A stretch of 64,000 bases of DNA, from contig NMRB01000218.1 in assembly GCA_002633025.1 (NCBI GenBank), forward strand, positions 110,586 to 174,585, read 5' to 3'. The notes below the pieces were generated by a model. The model was not told the origin of the DNA. It did not search any database and saw only the letters and a program-made list of their open reading frames with translations. Each line of letters opens with the position of its first letter. Positions within the stretch are counted from its first letter, which is position 1. The stretch is from Notospermus geniculatus. Its lineage: Eukaryota; Nemertea; Pilidiophora; Heteronemertea; Lineidae. A program made the position numbers and the translations under genes. This document shows, piece by piece, positions 1 through 12,480 of the stretch.

Positions 1-1450
1 AGGAAGTCCAAGCATTCTATTTAACTGAAAAAAGGAGGAAGGGGTTAAGGCGGCAAACTATGTGTACGGATGCACAGACATGTCTACATGACGAACGTAC
101 AACAATTAGGTCAATATGTTAACCCATTCAGAACTTATGACCAAAAACGTAACAGTAACTATCTCAGCAGCGCCACCTATTATTTTTTATTTGTGCTCAG
201 CCGTTTTGTAGATACACCCTAGTACTAATCCACTGTGGTGGTATTTTAAAAAAAAATTAACCCACAGGGCTCAAGTACAGTAAAAAACGATTTTCACGAA
301 AGCGCTCGTAGCGCCCCCTTTTATCTGAAATCGTATTGAGGCATGATGGGACATCATTATGCACCAACATCCAATCAAATTCGACCTCATTAAAATTTGT
401 CTGGACACGGGGGTATGAAGGCCTCTAATTCACCTTTAACTGCCAGTCTGAGTAGATAAGGGGGCGCTATAAGGACCATAAAATGGGGGTCTAATAAGGA
501 ACATACACAGCCGTATGTTACCCGGGGGCCCATCAGGACCAATCAGTTTGGACGTACCAACTCGTACGGGTAGCCGGAGTTCGTTCCAAAGCGCGAGCAT
601 ACTAGCTTTAACTCGTTTGGCATACTGACACATCTCCCAACAGAGGGCTCTGATGATTGAACCAATATATTTCGTGTTGAATGGAAATAATGCTGCTCAA
701 TATTTGGATGCGATAATTTTTTTTGTATGGGCTAAAAATTTTCATTGAATGCAAAAGAAATTTATACAATGTAAACTAAATTTTTATGGATGATATATTT
801 GTGTCGGATAAAAATATTTTGTGCGATGTTTTTTTATGTGTGTGAAAAAAACATTTTATTGAATGCAAAAAAATAAACAATAGAAAAAAATTGTTGAACA
901 TATATTAACTTTTACAATATACACAAAATTACTTTTGAATGAAAAAATAGTTTTCGAATATGAATATTTTGTATCGAATAAAAAAACTATTATCACACGT
1001 AAAAAATCATTGTCGCATACAAATATTTTACAATGCACATAAATATATTGTTTATTGAATATTGCAACGTTTGGCTTGCCATACTTATCGACTTGTTTCC
1101 GTGGCTAACACGTCGAGAGTGCTTTGTAAACTTCGAACACATATCAATTCAAAAAATGTCCAAACTCAGGTTTGAATATCTCTCAGGTCTGAAATCAGTC
1201 TGAAAATTAGAACCGAGAATGTTGCCAAAGGCGAACAAGCGTCAGGGTAGGACCCATCTCTCCCACCCATTGGGGCTCAGTGTGACCCCGTAGAACAAGA
1301 GAGAAAGATCCAACCGAACGCGAAACCAAAAAACAAAGAAAAATAGATGCATGAAATGTCATTCACCACCCCCAAGGCTCTAATGGTCACCCCCACAAGA
1401 CAGACGATAGTAATCAGACATGCAAACTTATAACCTTCCGAAGGCCGATT
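1..1450. other. No gene recognised; partly AT-rich
   Basis: I see no supported coding region. Positions about 660-1060 are strongly AT-rich with loosely repeated words around ttgaatgcaaaa and aaaatattttg, giving short chance ORFs on the minus strand. No terminal inverted repeat was found. Confidence 0.5.
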
Positions 1451-1454
1451 TATG

Positions 1455-2740
1455 TAAGCCCAGACTGCTTATTTTCGGTTTTTACTTTCAACTTAGGGTT
1501 CAAAGGGCAGGACGCAAGAAAATGATCCAACCACCTACAAAGATAACATAGCCCCAGTGACATCTCTACCCCTGCCTCTCCCTCGACCTCTATAGACATA
1601 ACCAGCATTCGCCGCGTTACTTTGAAACAGCAACGGTACGATATGTTGCAGGAGGCCTATTTCAGTATCCTTCTGCTTCTTATCTTTAGCAACATCTTTC
1701 TCTTTCTCGTCATCTTTGTCCTCACACTTGAGTTTCTGCTGCTCCTTGACACTCTTGCGCCAGGCATCGACCGCTGTCTGGGCCTTCTTTAGTGCTTTCT
1801 GAGCCCAAAAGTCGGATAACTAAGCCGTATAAGTTTCCCGACGAAGTTTCTTATCGTCATGTTCCGCGGCGACCACCTTGTCATAGAGATTTTCCAAGGA
1901 TGCCGAGAGCACTCCGTTGGCGGTGGAGGACCTTAGGGCGAGAGTCCTTACCTGTTGTAAGGCCGTCTTTACCGAACCACCCTCCTGGCATTGCTTCAGT
2001 CATTTCACCTCAGCCTTAAGTTGTTGGAGACGTGTAGCCTTCCCCGAATCAGGGGACGACGTCGTGTCCTTGTCAGCCGGGTCGCTGCCAACTGGTAGAA
2101 GCCACTGCTCCTGGCTTCCGGGGCTTTCTAAACACACAGACAAGAAAAATTTCAGATCACGTGGTAAAACGAGAAAGGAGGCATCAAGATCCCCAAACCT
2201 ACAGAGACTAGTACAGAAAATCTATATATGTCCAACATTCACGAAATCTGCGTAACGGAGTGTAATGTCAGCCAGGCGAGGATTTTTAGGACCCCAAACC
2301 CGAGCATCACCAACAAACTACTCGGTGCCCAGTGAGTAAGATATAAGACTGCCAAAAAGGATTGACCCCAAAACATAGGTAACCGATTACAAATCCGAAA
2401 CCAAATAGCCCTTGCCGCATAGCCAGGGCCTCCGGCCGCAGCATGCAAGCACATGTATACTCTTACTTCTAAAATGCGATCCATCATAACGCGGGCCCGA
2501 ACGTGAAAAACCGGCTTTCCCCCAAAAAGCAAAGCATCCGATTTCCCAAGTAACAGGATAACAGCTTACCCTCTTCATGCCTTTGTCTTTTGGCATGTCT
2601 TTGTCCGTAGGCACCTCTTTAGTTTGGGGAACCAGTTGTTGGGCGGAAGGCGCGCCAGTCAGATTAGCCTGGAGCACAGACGAGTGCAGAGCGAGCCTAC
2701 GATTGGCCAAATTGTGCTCCAGCTGAGCCATACCACGCAC
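1455..2740 (-). pseudogene. Gag-like retroelement ORF remnant with RG box and CCHC zinc knuckle
   Basis: Read on the minus strand, about 2130 down to 1660 gives a charged, lysine/glutamate-rich, coiled-coil-like polypeptide with two in-frame stops. It is followed by an arginine-glycine run (RGRGRGRGR, near 1575-1600) and, after one frameshift, by a C-x2-C-x4-H-x4-C zinc knuckle at about 1507-1548. An upstream coding segment at 2740-2570 ends at a good donor (GAG/GTAAGC), and an acceptor (GTGTTTAG) lies near 2130, so the gene probably had an intron. Coiled coil plus RG box plus a single CCHC knuckle is the layout of retroelement Gag proteins. No reverse transcriptase is visible beside it, so the class (DIRS, gypsy or other) is open. 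Stops and the frameshift make it a pseudogene. Confidence 0.5.
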
Positions 2741-3340
2741 TACCTAAGGGAGGATTTAACAATGTGAGCGTGCCATGTGAAGTAAGACCAGGCATGGAAC
2801 TTAGCCCCTGAGGAGCCAGCTTCCCCCAACACGATCCCAGGGGTCAGCATGTACAAAAACGCATAACGAATGAACCCTGGGAAGGAGCCTCCCGACGCCG
2901 ACTGTCGCCAAGGGAAAATAACAGTACATTGCACAATTGACCACCCTTCCGCGCTGTGCACCATCCTCGTCCCGTCCGCAGTGCCTTCCGCGTACATTAC
3001 CAATGTAATCCGCGGATGTCCCGCGGCGCGTTTGGTCCAAATTCGCATCTCCTACACGTCCAGTACGAGGAATGTACGCTCAGCATCGCGTATGATACGA
3101 ATGCCATCGCGTACGGTACGTGCTTTTGCCGCGAAATTTGTTTTTTTGACGCATTCGGGCGGACACTTCATCATCATGGCCGCAGTCGGTGTTGGACGAA
3201 AGGCTCTGTATCTGGTTCAGCGCATTCCGTGGAGTGTCAGGGTGCGGGTCGAGCTGCAATTGAAGCCCTTCATCAATCCGCCAGAAGCTAGCCGGGGAGG
3301 GACTTAACTTCCTCCCCAGTACCAAGGCTATCAAAAACTT
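2741..3340. other. No gene recognised
   Basis: Overlapping open frames of about 80-145 codons occur on both strands, but none shows a recognisable motif. They look like chance ORFs in GC-richer DNA between the Gag remnant and the Tc1-like relic. Confidence 0.4.
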
Positions 3341-3341
3341 C

Positions 3342-3944
3342 GTGGTACGGTGGCGGATGACAGACTCAATTGTAGATCAGCCTCGAACTGGTCGCCCCTC
3401 TACACTTTCGGGACACCATCGCGACTGGTTGTCTCGTACAGTGGAGGCGGAACCAGATATGCCCCTTAAGCGCCTCAGAAACAATTTCTGGAAATTGTTC
3501 TTTGAAATAAGCCTGTCGACTATAAGAAAAGAGCTTTCCAAAATGAACTGGACGAGGACACGAAGAAGTAAGTAGGCCTACAGGCTAGCTATGCCTATGC
3601 CCACATAATGCCATCTCTAGGCCTACGGTCCTGGCTTAGGGGCCTACGGAGGAACTTCTGCAGTACGATAGTCGGCACTGTGCCCTAGTTTTACCGCATC
3701 TTAAATGCATTATTCATCATTCATGTTCTGTCAATTCATCAGACCTGCTCACAGGAAGAGGAGGATGGCTTTCTGTGTAAAGTGCATCGGTGAAAACGAG
3801 CAGTTTGAAGACTGCGTTTTCACCAACGAAACATCCTACTGGATGTGCGCCAATTACGGGCAAGCAATGTTCCACCGGAAGGGTGAGCGACAACTTGTTG
3901 GCAAAGTGAAACATCCACTAAAGGTAGGCCTACATGTAAGATAA
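3342..3944 (+). pseudogene. Tc1-like transposase relic
   Basis: Two fragments are recognisable. 3342-3575 encodes a transposase helix-turn-helix portion with a GRPSTLSGHHRDWLSRTV stretch typical of the linker between the two Tc1 DNA-binding domains. 3705-3944 encodes a stretch resembling the start of the catalytic domain, with a TNETSYWM segment where active elements have TDES, so the first catalytic Asp is replaced by Asn. The fragments are in different frames, separated by non-coding DNA, and the second and third catalytic residues are missing. No TIRs were found. It is unrelated in detail to the intact Tc1 element at 19036-20679. Confidence 0.55.
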
Positions 3945-4316
3945 ATATGATATAAAGATAGCCCTAGGCCTAGCCTGGTCTCGCAGAACTTTGCCAACCT
4001 GCGCTGCCACTATGACGGAATCTCAATTTCTGCTGAACCCCTGCTGCCTTGCAGCATGCCGGCTATAGGCGATAGGCCTAGGCCGACCGCCAACGTCACA
4101 TTGCAACTCCAAACTCAATATTTTATGATAAAACTTAACAATTATAACTCCCACCCCAACCCTCAGGGGCTTGCCTTCTCGGTACTTACAACCCCATGCT
4201 TGCTGTATACAATGCATCTTCTTTGTGCACACACGTGCATGACTGAACCAGATGTGCATCATAAATGATGGTAACATAATTCCTAAATCTCTTCCTTTTC
4301 GTTCAGGGTCACAACT

Positions 4317-4991
4317 ATGATGGATAATACTAGGCCTAGGCCTACTGGTGCTGACCTCCGTGTGGTTCTTGGAGAGCCCGTATTGACGTACAAAGACGTG
4401 TTAGAGGTGTATCGTGAGCACAAACAAAAGCCACAAGCAGTTCTCATCGAGATTTTCAAGGCAAAATGGACTTTATTTAGAAGTTCAACTTGTGATGACA
4501 AAGTTCTTTACAATAAACTGAAGAAACTTTATGATATAAGTAAAACTGAAATTCGTAACAACAGTAAAAATCCAGACAAACTTGAAGAATGGATGAGTAC
4601 ACAATTCTCTCTTCCGGAGCAGGTTACAAACGAAGAGCGTAGATTGGCTTCTTGTGTGACGGAGAAGGAAAAGAAGCTTGCGATAGATCTCTCTGTGGCA
4701 AATGCTGAAAAGAAGAAAATGAAAAGGATTATTCTGAACTGGAAAATGATTATACAGAATTAGAAACTATGAGGAAGATGTTGTTCTAACCGAAAAGTAT
4801 GAGACAGAAACTAAACGTTCAGCTGGGGAGCTCACAGAACTTAGGCCATGCATGCAAAGACTTTGAGATCAAAACAAAAATGTTAGATGACATTCAAAGT
4901 GAACTCAACAAATCACGTAAAAGCTGAGGGAGCGAAATCTCAGGAACGCGAACAAAAAGCTGAAGCGAAGAGACACAAGAGTTGAACATCT
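4317..4991 (+). pseudogene. Coiled-coil protein pseudogene, 5' part
   Basis: An open frame of 148 codons begins at 4317 and continues, with frameshifts (for example in the A-run near 4918), to 4991. The N-terminal 60-100 residues look globular, with an EWMSTQFSLP segment. The rest is rich in Lys, Glu, Arg and Leu and strongly predicted by eye to be coiled coil. The frame stops where MITE A begins and resumes at 8636. I do not recognise the family. It could be an accessory ORF of a DNA transposon or a decayed host gene. Confidence 0.45.
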
Positions 4992-6435
4992 GGGGCCATA
5001 TGCATAAAACTACTTAAGTATGAAAATCTCAAGGGATTCCCTCAAACCACCACTAAAGTGGAAATCTTAACTTAAGGGCGAGCCAACGTTTTCAATTTTT
5101 GAAACGTGGCCAGGCGTTGTAAATAAAAGATGTCAAAATACCATAAAAGTACAAGATATATGACGGAAACGAAGGCACCTGCGGGGTCTATAAGTCAAAA
5201 GGAATTGAATGAGATGTATATTGGAACGCACTAATTAGCTAATAAGTTGAAACAAACGACTAGTAATCGGTACACTTTCCCACGAAATGGTACATTTTGA
5301 GGATCAAACGACAAGTGGATCCTAAAGTTCGAGGTTTTTTTCTATTTAGTCCACCCATTTTGACAGCAATATTTTCAACAGGTATAGAGTACTCGGCATG
5401 TGAATTTTATGCGTGCATCCAGATTTTCCAAAACAGGGCGGCCATATTGGATTTGGATTTTACTTCCTGGTTGTCCTTTTTGTACTGAACGTGTATGGTG
5501 TACATGAAGAGCATGTAAGGACACCCTCGCCACCCCAGGTTCTATGGATTTGTGACATTGTTGCCACACCTTCAGTGTGTCATTTACATGTTTCCTCTCC
5601 AAGAAAATTGTACCTCTTTTTCGTGTTTGGTGAATTTCTTTGTTTACGATTATGTAATGTAATTAAGCTGTAATCATTGGGACTTTCCTCATTTTCCGTG
5701 TCTATAAAGCACAGTGATCACATTGGACTATAAAACAGTCAACTGGGGGTGTCTTTGTTGCTTTTCTCAGAGTGGCCTGGATTGAAGCAATATGAAAATT
5801 CACAATGATGGCTCGCCCTTAAGGGAGATGCAGAAAGCCACTTTGCAATGGTGAAATCCTCAAAATTACCCTTAACTCTAAGTGTGGTCACAGTTCCCTT
5901 AACTGACTACTTAACTTCACAGTTGTGGCAGGCACAGGTTGGAATATGCTATCCATGCTGTTTTTTAGGCATGCTAGCCAAATAGGCCGGGGAAATTATG
6001 TGCTAGGCTAGGGTGGGATAACATTGAACTGTGCCAAGTATTTTGATTTGACAGACCATGTATCCTCTTTCTGTCCTACCAATTTGGTAACCTCTTTTTT
6101 GTTTTCCACCGTTAATAGCCACTTTACACAGTTCCTAAAATACTAAAATGTGCATTACAGCATTGCCTGCAGTCATGTTCATGTACATGCAGCCTACATT
6201 TGAGAAACCTTCCTTAAGTACATTATAATACTCAAGAAATCTGGGAAACCCCTTGAATACTGAAATTTCATTGGCTGACACCACAATTCCTGGAAATACT
6301 TTAGTTAAAGGTTGCCCTTAGCTGAGAATGCCCTTAGTTTGTTTTATGCATACACCTTAAGTATGGCACTTGGTAAAGTGAAATCCTAGGGTAAGTTTTA
6401 CACTTAACTTAAGGAAGTTTTATGCATATGGCCCC
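4992..6435. mobile_element. MITE A, non-autonomous DNA transposon
   Basis: The ends are a perfect inverted repeat of about 19 bp: GGGGCCATATGCATAAAAC at the left and its reverse complement at the right (6417-6435). The 1.44-kb interior has no recognisable gene. It sits exactly where the coiled-coil pseudogene is interrupted. The flanking base is T on both sides; the TSD may be T or TGG, because the G-rich ends make the border ambiguous. The GGGCC-type ends recall PIF/Harbinger-like MITEs but this is not proven. Confidence 0.75.
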
Positions 6436-6577
6436 TGGGCCCGTATGCATAAAGGTGGATTAAGAGAGGTATAGCTTATTCCAGGTATAACTTCACGGTT
6501 GTACAACCATCGGTATGCATAACGGTGGTTTAAGCAAAACTGTGGTATAACGCTATTTATATAATATATATATATAT

Positions 6578-7385
6578 CGGGTGGGCCAAAAAAACCCATC
6601 GAACTTCAAATCTTGATTTCTCAACAACTGTCCATTATAATTCAATGAAATTTGGTACCGTATCATTTATAGATGTTTTGTTGAACGGGTGAAATATTTG
6701 CGTTGATACCTTTGGTATTTGGACCGCATCACTCAATTTAAAAATCGTTGTAAAAAAAATGTGATTCCGGAATCCGGTAAAATACGGGTGGATGAAAAAT
6801 TCCCAAACTTTAAATTTTCATTTCTCATAAAAGCTTTACTACAACTCAGTGAAATTTTGCCTAACACTCCTCCATGATATTGCCCCCAATATGTGAAAGT
6901 ATTAAACCAATAACTTTAATATATACCCTGTGGCGCTCATTACTATAACGCCATATTGGAATCGAGCGTTTCGAAGTTTCACCATTGTCTCCTAAAATAT
7001 GATGAATGATTACTATGGTTTTTACATTTGGCACCACAATCTTAATACCAAAGATAACGTGTTGAAACTTTCACATTTTAGAGGCATAACCACGGAACAG
7101 TATTGAGTTAATTTTCATTCGGTTATAATGAATAGTTATTGAGGAATAGAAATTTGAATTTCGGGACGGGATTTTTCATATCTTATTGGATTCCGGAAGC
7201 ACACATTTTTACAATGATTTTTAAATTGAGTGATACGGTGCTAATACCAAAGGTATCAATGCAAAAATTTCACACGTGAAACAAAACATCTTTGCATTAT
7301 ACGGTACCAAATTTCATTGAATTATAATAGACAGTTGTTGAGAAATCAAGATTTGAAGTTCGATGCGTTTTTTTTGGCCCACCCG
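6578..7385. mobile_element. MITE C, long-armed foldback nested in MITE B
   Basis: It starts CGGGTGGGCCAAAAAAACCC and ends GGCCCACCCG, flanked by TATATAT and ATATATG runs. Each arm is roughly 200-250 bp. Left 6578-6800 and right 7160-7385 pair over nearly their full length with scattered mismatches, including the ACAACTGTCCATTATAATTC and ATTCCGGAATCC segments. A central 350 bp is unpaired. No coding capacity was seen. TA-type target duplication is likely but is hidden in the AT run. Confidence 0.75.
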
Positions 7386-8453
7386 ATATATGTTTATTCA
7401 TTACGCCCAAAAATATAATACAAGGTATAAGTACCAGGGCTAAGCATAAGCATTATTAGCCCTGGGAAAATATTACAAACTAAACAGAAAGGACGGAATA
7501 AAGAAACCAAACGAATTACAATACAAAGAATAAGCATACACAAGATGGATAGATAGTAACTGGGAGACAAAACATAAGTATTGAGTACCGGAGGGGAAGT
7601 AGGGCCGACCGTTAGAGGTCAGCATGTGTAATTATGTCAATAAAAGCAGCAGTTATGTGGATGACATTCCTATTGACGGACAGGGGAAGTAAGCTGTGAC
7701 CAAGAAGTAACATTTTGAGTTTGTCATCCACGTTCGCAATTTGGTAATAAAGATCATTGAATTATAACGCTATTCATTAAATAGGCGGTCGAATGCATAA
7801 AGATAGAATAGCTTATTCTGTGGTGTTAATATGCCAGATTTGCTGGTGTAATTTAAACCTACCAAGGGGTATGTTTAAGGAGTAGAGTAATGCAAAATGA
7901 AGCACTGTTCTCTCCAAATAATGACTGAAATAATTGCAACCATTGGCGTGGTTGTTCAAAACTACTATAAACCTAACGTGGCCATGATTTTGGATTACCG
8001 TATTGCTTGAAGGCGGTAACGCCAAGAAGACCAAACGCCATGATAGAGATAGCGGGACTTTCGAAAAACCGAGCCCTGATAAGGATCACCAACATGACAT
8101 TCATTGTATTTTATGAAACCAGTCTGATTGTGAGAAAAGATTCCAATACCATGGAATAACATTAAACCGTGGAATAAGCTGTTTTCTCTCTCAGCCTCTT
8201 TGGGAGCACGTGTTGACTGTTTGGCAGGAATAACTCTATTGTGACTTAATTTGCATAAAGGGTCCAAATCATCTAATAATAGGTTTCCTGCAGGCTTTGC
8301 ACACAAATACCGTGGAATAACACTACACTGTGGAATAAGCTTAAACTTAGTTTAGTTATACACAGAATTGTTAAACTTTGTTTTATGCATAACGGATTTT
8401 CTAAACAATATGAAATAGAAAGTAGGTTTCTATGGTCAAAGACATTGCTTCCT

Positions 8454-8542
8454 ACCAGGATCGAACCCACGGACCCTCGAATAAGGCATCAATCGCCAGC
8501 ACTAAGGGGCAGCACGCCTTAAACCACTAGGCCAAATCCCCA
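8454..8542 (-). repeat. tRNA-like sequence (pseudo-tRNA or SINE head) in MITE B
   Basis: On the minus strand the stretch has an A-box-like TGGCCTAGTGG (8524-8534) and a near-perfect B box GGTTCGATCC (8458-8467), spaced as in a tRNA with a long variable arm. The acceptor stem does not close well, so it is more likely a pseudo-tRNA or tRNA-derived repeat than a functional tRNA gene. Confidence 0.5.
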
Positions 8543-8635
8543 TCTTCAATTTTTAAACCGGGGAGAGAAGAATAACAAATCTCAGAATAGGCTAAACCAG
8601 GGTACAGTTACCACCTTCTTTAAGCATACGGGCCC

Positions 8636-8780
8636 TGGCTAAAAAAATTGGGGAGCTTGAGAATGAGGTTGACCAATTAAAAGAGAAACCAACTGCCCAA
8701 GAAGCAAGTTATGAAAAAAGCAAATGCAGAAAAAGAAAAAAAAACACAAGGAAAAAGGAAAAAATGGAAAAAAAGAAGAA
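8636..8780 (+). pseudogene. Coiled-coil protein pseudogene, 3' part
   Basis: Directly after MITE B the sequence encodes LAKKIGELENEVDQLKEK, a heptad-patterned coiled coil. It joins in frame to the last codons before MITE A once the two MITEs and duplicated bases are ignored. After about 40 codons it runs into A-rich sequence and loses coding character near 8770. This continuity is the best evidence that 4317-4991 and 8636-8780 were one gene. Confidence 0.5.
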
Positions 8781-8787
8781 ATCATGG

Positions 8788-8868
8788 GTGAGACCATACA
8801 GGTTTCGAACCCCCGACCTTGAGGTTGTTGTCCCACCACCCTTCGCACTGCGCTAATCAATTTACTGC
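8788..8868 (-). repeat. tRNA-like sequence
   Basis: On the minus strand it shows an A-box-like TAGCGCAGTGCG (near 8845-8856) and a B box GGTTCGAAACC (8800-8810). Pairing of an acceptor stem is not evident. A tRNA-derived SINE fragment or pseudo-tRNA is likely. Confidence 0.45.
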
Positions 8869-8869
8869 T

Positions 8870-11390
8870 GGCATGTGGAGGGAATTTATTACCTGGTTTA
8901 GGACTATGCAGGTAATTCGACGTTTAAGCCAAACTTGACGTACTGTTTGGCAAACCAGGCTCGATAAATTGCCACTTTCTTCTGAAAATACTTGTAGGTG
9001 GCTCCTTTCCGGAAGGACCCCTTTACCACACGCCATTTTCTGCCCTGCCAGCTAGCTGCTCTGGGAGCGCTGCATAATTAATGAGCTAGACGTGCATCCA
9101 AGACTATCACGCTTACTGCATACACAGCAGTAGCTGTGCAGGTATAACGTAACGTTATGGTATTCTGTGGGAATTTCGTGAAGAAAGTTGCCGACATACC
9201 TCAATCGAAAGAGTGTCACGTCCTGAACAAGAAAATCTTTGCCGGCACTTTAGCATTTTCTTTTGATAGGAATACGGGCTGTTTCCATGGCAACCAACCA
9301 TGCAAATCGCATTTTTTGTTAAATGCTGATTTTTGAGCCCTTGGCAATGATATTTTGTTCGCTCAAGTGACTATTTATATTTAACAGCATCCCGGCTAAA
9401 ATCCTATATCATCGTCAAGTTCATCCGGGGTCAAGGTGATTCCAAAAGGTTAAGGTCAAACGGAAATTTTGACGTTTTCGCCTGAAATTTCTGGACTCTA
9501 AGTTCAAATCTCGTGTGTATGAACATACTGAGACATAACAAATACTTCATGATTTAGAAAATGTCTGCTGATAATTCCTTTTCTTTTGATGTATAATACA
9601 TGAACCTACGCCTTGGGTGTTTTGAGGAACTAAAGGAGAAATACACCATGGTGCATAAAATAGTAGGACAATGACTTTATCATTGGACCCAAGAACTGAG
9701 CTTTGTACAGGAGAATGGGACCCGATGTACAGCTAACTTTTGAACGGTTGGATTTACACCCCATAAATGTATTACCAACAGATAGAAACATGCTGCCTCG
9801 TAATCATATAAGCATGTTTTATAAGGTCACTTGCACGACCTAACGTAAACGAAACTTATAACGTATAATCCGTCTTACCGATAGGTGGCCCCACTGTTAC
9901 CATTGTCTGACATTTTGTATTAAGTCCGCCCCTTTCCTTTGTCACCGTGAAAACTATAGCACCACGCGGTAGTTGGTGGTTGCTCGGTTGGGTTGTTGAA
10001 TAGGCCTTCAACGGCACAGTCTGTGGAACGGGGAATGAGGCACGGTCTTGTCGTTTTCACTAGAGAGTACACAAGTTGGCACAGTGTTTTTGGAGACTGA
10101 AGACTGGAATGACATGGAAAGATTGGAATCTGAATTTCCCAAAAAATTGATGAAAAATATTGATCGTGTACAGCGGGCATTAGTGTTTTTCAGAAACTAA
10201 TAAATGTATTATTATTATTATTATTAAAACATATGGCCAAAGGTACGTGGCTGACCTCTTGTCACTAAACTAAATGCTGCACAACCCTCGGCAGCCAGTG
10301 TCATGGGTGACTGGCTTTAGCTCACACCGTAAAAGAGCTACTGATTACGCCAACCCTACGGATAATCTAGTGTTGTGCAACACCGCTATCATTTGGTAAA
10401 TGTGATCAGGTGTGACAGGAATCAACGCCTAGAATGCAAGTCCGCCAAACAATAGGCCGCTATTGTGAGGTTATATTCGAATCGTCGTGGTCTCTATAGC
10501 CATATATCCTAATCCCTTGCTGAACAATAAACCGGACGTTGATTCCAAGGGGACATTGTTTCCTGTCACACCTGGTTACATTCTTGAGTTACCTTTGGCC
10601 AGAACGATATGAAAAACACAATGGATCGGTGGAGGGCGGGTAGGGGGATACAAGCTGGGCAGGGGTGGTACACTAGCAAAAAAGGCTCCACGAGGGTTCG
10701 TTGGCCTGTCATGGAACCCTCTGCTACTAAAAAGGTTCTACCTGGAACCCTGAGGAACTTTAATGTATTTTGATAAACCATGTAGAGAAATTAGAGAGTG
10801 TACCTGATTTACCCTGCTCAGTTAATTAAAATTGCCAAACCAACCAACCAAATCATTTATGCATTGAACACGAAAAAGAAACCGACTACCAAAATAAAGG
10901 GTTGAGAGCTCGACCTTACAGATGGGTTCTTTGTATTTCTCTACGACGTTCGATGCCTAAGTGCATTATTTTATTAGATATTACATCAGCTGGAGCAGGG
11001 TCTATCCGTTGTATTCTCACGCATTCACAGATTTCTTGATGTGGATTTCAGCACCCTGGGGTTCTTTAAGGTTGTAGATAGAACCGACCGTGCCTCATTC
11101 CCAGTAGACTGTGGCTTTGATAGGCCTACTCAATATTTTAATTTGCATAAAAACGTCATTTCTTATTACATAACTACTGAAAACTATAAAGAACATGCCT
11201 GTCTGCTTCTGAGGCACCATGTTTCCATGTAGGTTTTTGCCGAGCTCAAAACAGGACTGAAGAATGCCTACCTTTTCCATCTTGGTTTATTTGTGCTGGC
11301 CAGTGCTGAAATGGGGAAAAACATTGTATGAGCAATTTTTTGTATAGCTTTGTCATTTTAGCTTTTCCGGCATTCGATTATGTTATCTTT
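8870..11390. other. No gene recognised
   Basis: Only short unsupported ORFs occur here. Notable small features are an ATT trinucleotide run at 10209-10226, and an imperfect inverted pair (CAGGTGTGACAGGAATCAACG near 10408 against its complement near 10535-10575) that may mark a short MITE. Confidence 0.4.
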
Positions 11391-11394
11391 TGAA

Positions 11395-12035
11395 AACGTG
11401 TAAACATGTATCTCTATTATTTCCTGTGTCTGCTTGTGTAACAATGTATAACGGCATTTTTGTGTCTACCAACCTTACAAAGATTTGCAGTTTTCTAACA
11501 TGCGGCATGGAAAGCAACAGGCTGCCAACCATCCCAATGGTAGGCCTACATTTTAGGGCTGAGTGGGACAGGGAAAAAGATAAAATGCATTCCCGCCATT
11601 TCATGTTAATGAAAAACCGTTAAATATGTGAAACATTTATCTGCAATATTTCCTGTATCTACAATCATGTATAATGGGATGTATAATGGCATTATTGTGT
11701 CTACCTTATTTCAACGATTTGCTGTCTGTAGTTTTCTAACCATGCGGCATGGAAAGCATCCGTCAGTCAGTTGCTGAAATAGGAAGAAATAATTCTGTGA
11801 AGAAATACTGTACAGCGTGATCATCGTCCTTTCCGTTGTCGAATCTGCATGTTGCAATACATACATATATGTTATCTTTCAATACGAAAAAAAAACATTT
11901 ATCGTGTATTATTTCCTGTATCGACATGTAGGCCTAATGGCATTTGGTGATCTGCAGTTTTCTAACATACTGCTCGGAAAGCAACAGCCTGCCAACTGTC
12001 CGAATGGTAGGCCTAATTGGATACTGTGCATTGAT
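11395..12035. repeat. Degenerate tandem repeat, about 3 units of roughly 235 bp
   Basis: Three diverged units start near 11395, 11628 and 11880. Each contains a TATTTCCTGT word, then a GCAGTTTTCTAACAT segment, then a (G/T)CGGAAAGCA(A/T)C segment. The first and third also share CTGCCAAC and GGTAGGCCTA. Short open frames inside (11390-11623, 11817-12047) are products of the repeat and do not look like genes. Confidence 0.5.
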
Positions 12036-12108
12036 TTATATCCGTAAACTTGTTCAATGTAAGGACACCTGTATTTTATGCAAGATATTTAAGACATGTA
12101 TTTTACAG

Positions 12109-12480
12109 GCCCGTCGGAACAGGGGGGCTGGGGGGGCTTTAGCCCCCCCCCCCCCACACACACACACATTTCAGCCCAACCACTGAGGCGCTCCACCATC
12201 TGGCGCATAACAACCGCGATATCCGCATAACGCGCGTTCAGCGAGACAGCTGTTTCAGTGATTTGAACAAATCCCACCTGAGAGACCAACTTGTCACTCT
12301 CTCCTCCAGCTTCCCGGCAACTCCGCGCACTGTGTCGTCAGTGGAAAATTCGCCATTGACTTTGGCAAAGGTCTCGTTCGTCACAAGCGGATTATGTTGG
12401 AGGAAGTCGTAAAAGTTGTTGAACTTATTTTGGTGATGCCGGCAACAAACGCTACCAGTGAACACTTTTTCAGTGTTTGT
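12109..12480 (+). pseudogene. hAT transposase relic with a possible hAT terminus
   Basis: Around 12395-12480 the plus strand encodes, with a frameshift, a segment of the type LILVMPATNATSEHFFSV. This is the C-terminal dimerisation motif of hAT transposases, which usually reads PATNAxSERxFS. The rest of the transposase is missing. At 12109 the sequence CAGGCCCGTCGGAACAGGGG followed by a G/C-run palindrome resembles a hAT end. Order and orientation fit a heavily deleted element. The opposite-strand ORFs here are shadows. Confidence 0.5.

Larger units (their letters stand above)
6437..8635. mobile_element. MITE B, non-autonomous DNA transposon
   Basis: It begins GGGCCCGTATGCATAAAGGTGG and ends with the reverse complement of GGGCCCGTATGCTTAAAGAAGGTGG, so the TIRs are imperfect but clear. 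It lies directly against MITE A, separated by one T. Its subterminal regions hold many repeats of a GGTATAAC/GGAATAAC word in both orientations. The interior carries MITE C and a tRNA-like sequence. It is related to MITE A through the shared CGTATGCATAAA core. No transposase is visible. Confidence 0.75.

Noticed and set aside
8454-8868. Functional tRNA genes
   Set aside because: A and B boxes are present but acceptor stems do not close, and one copy lies inside a MITE; tRNA-derived repeats are more likely.
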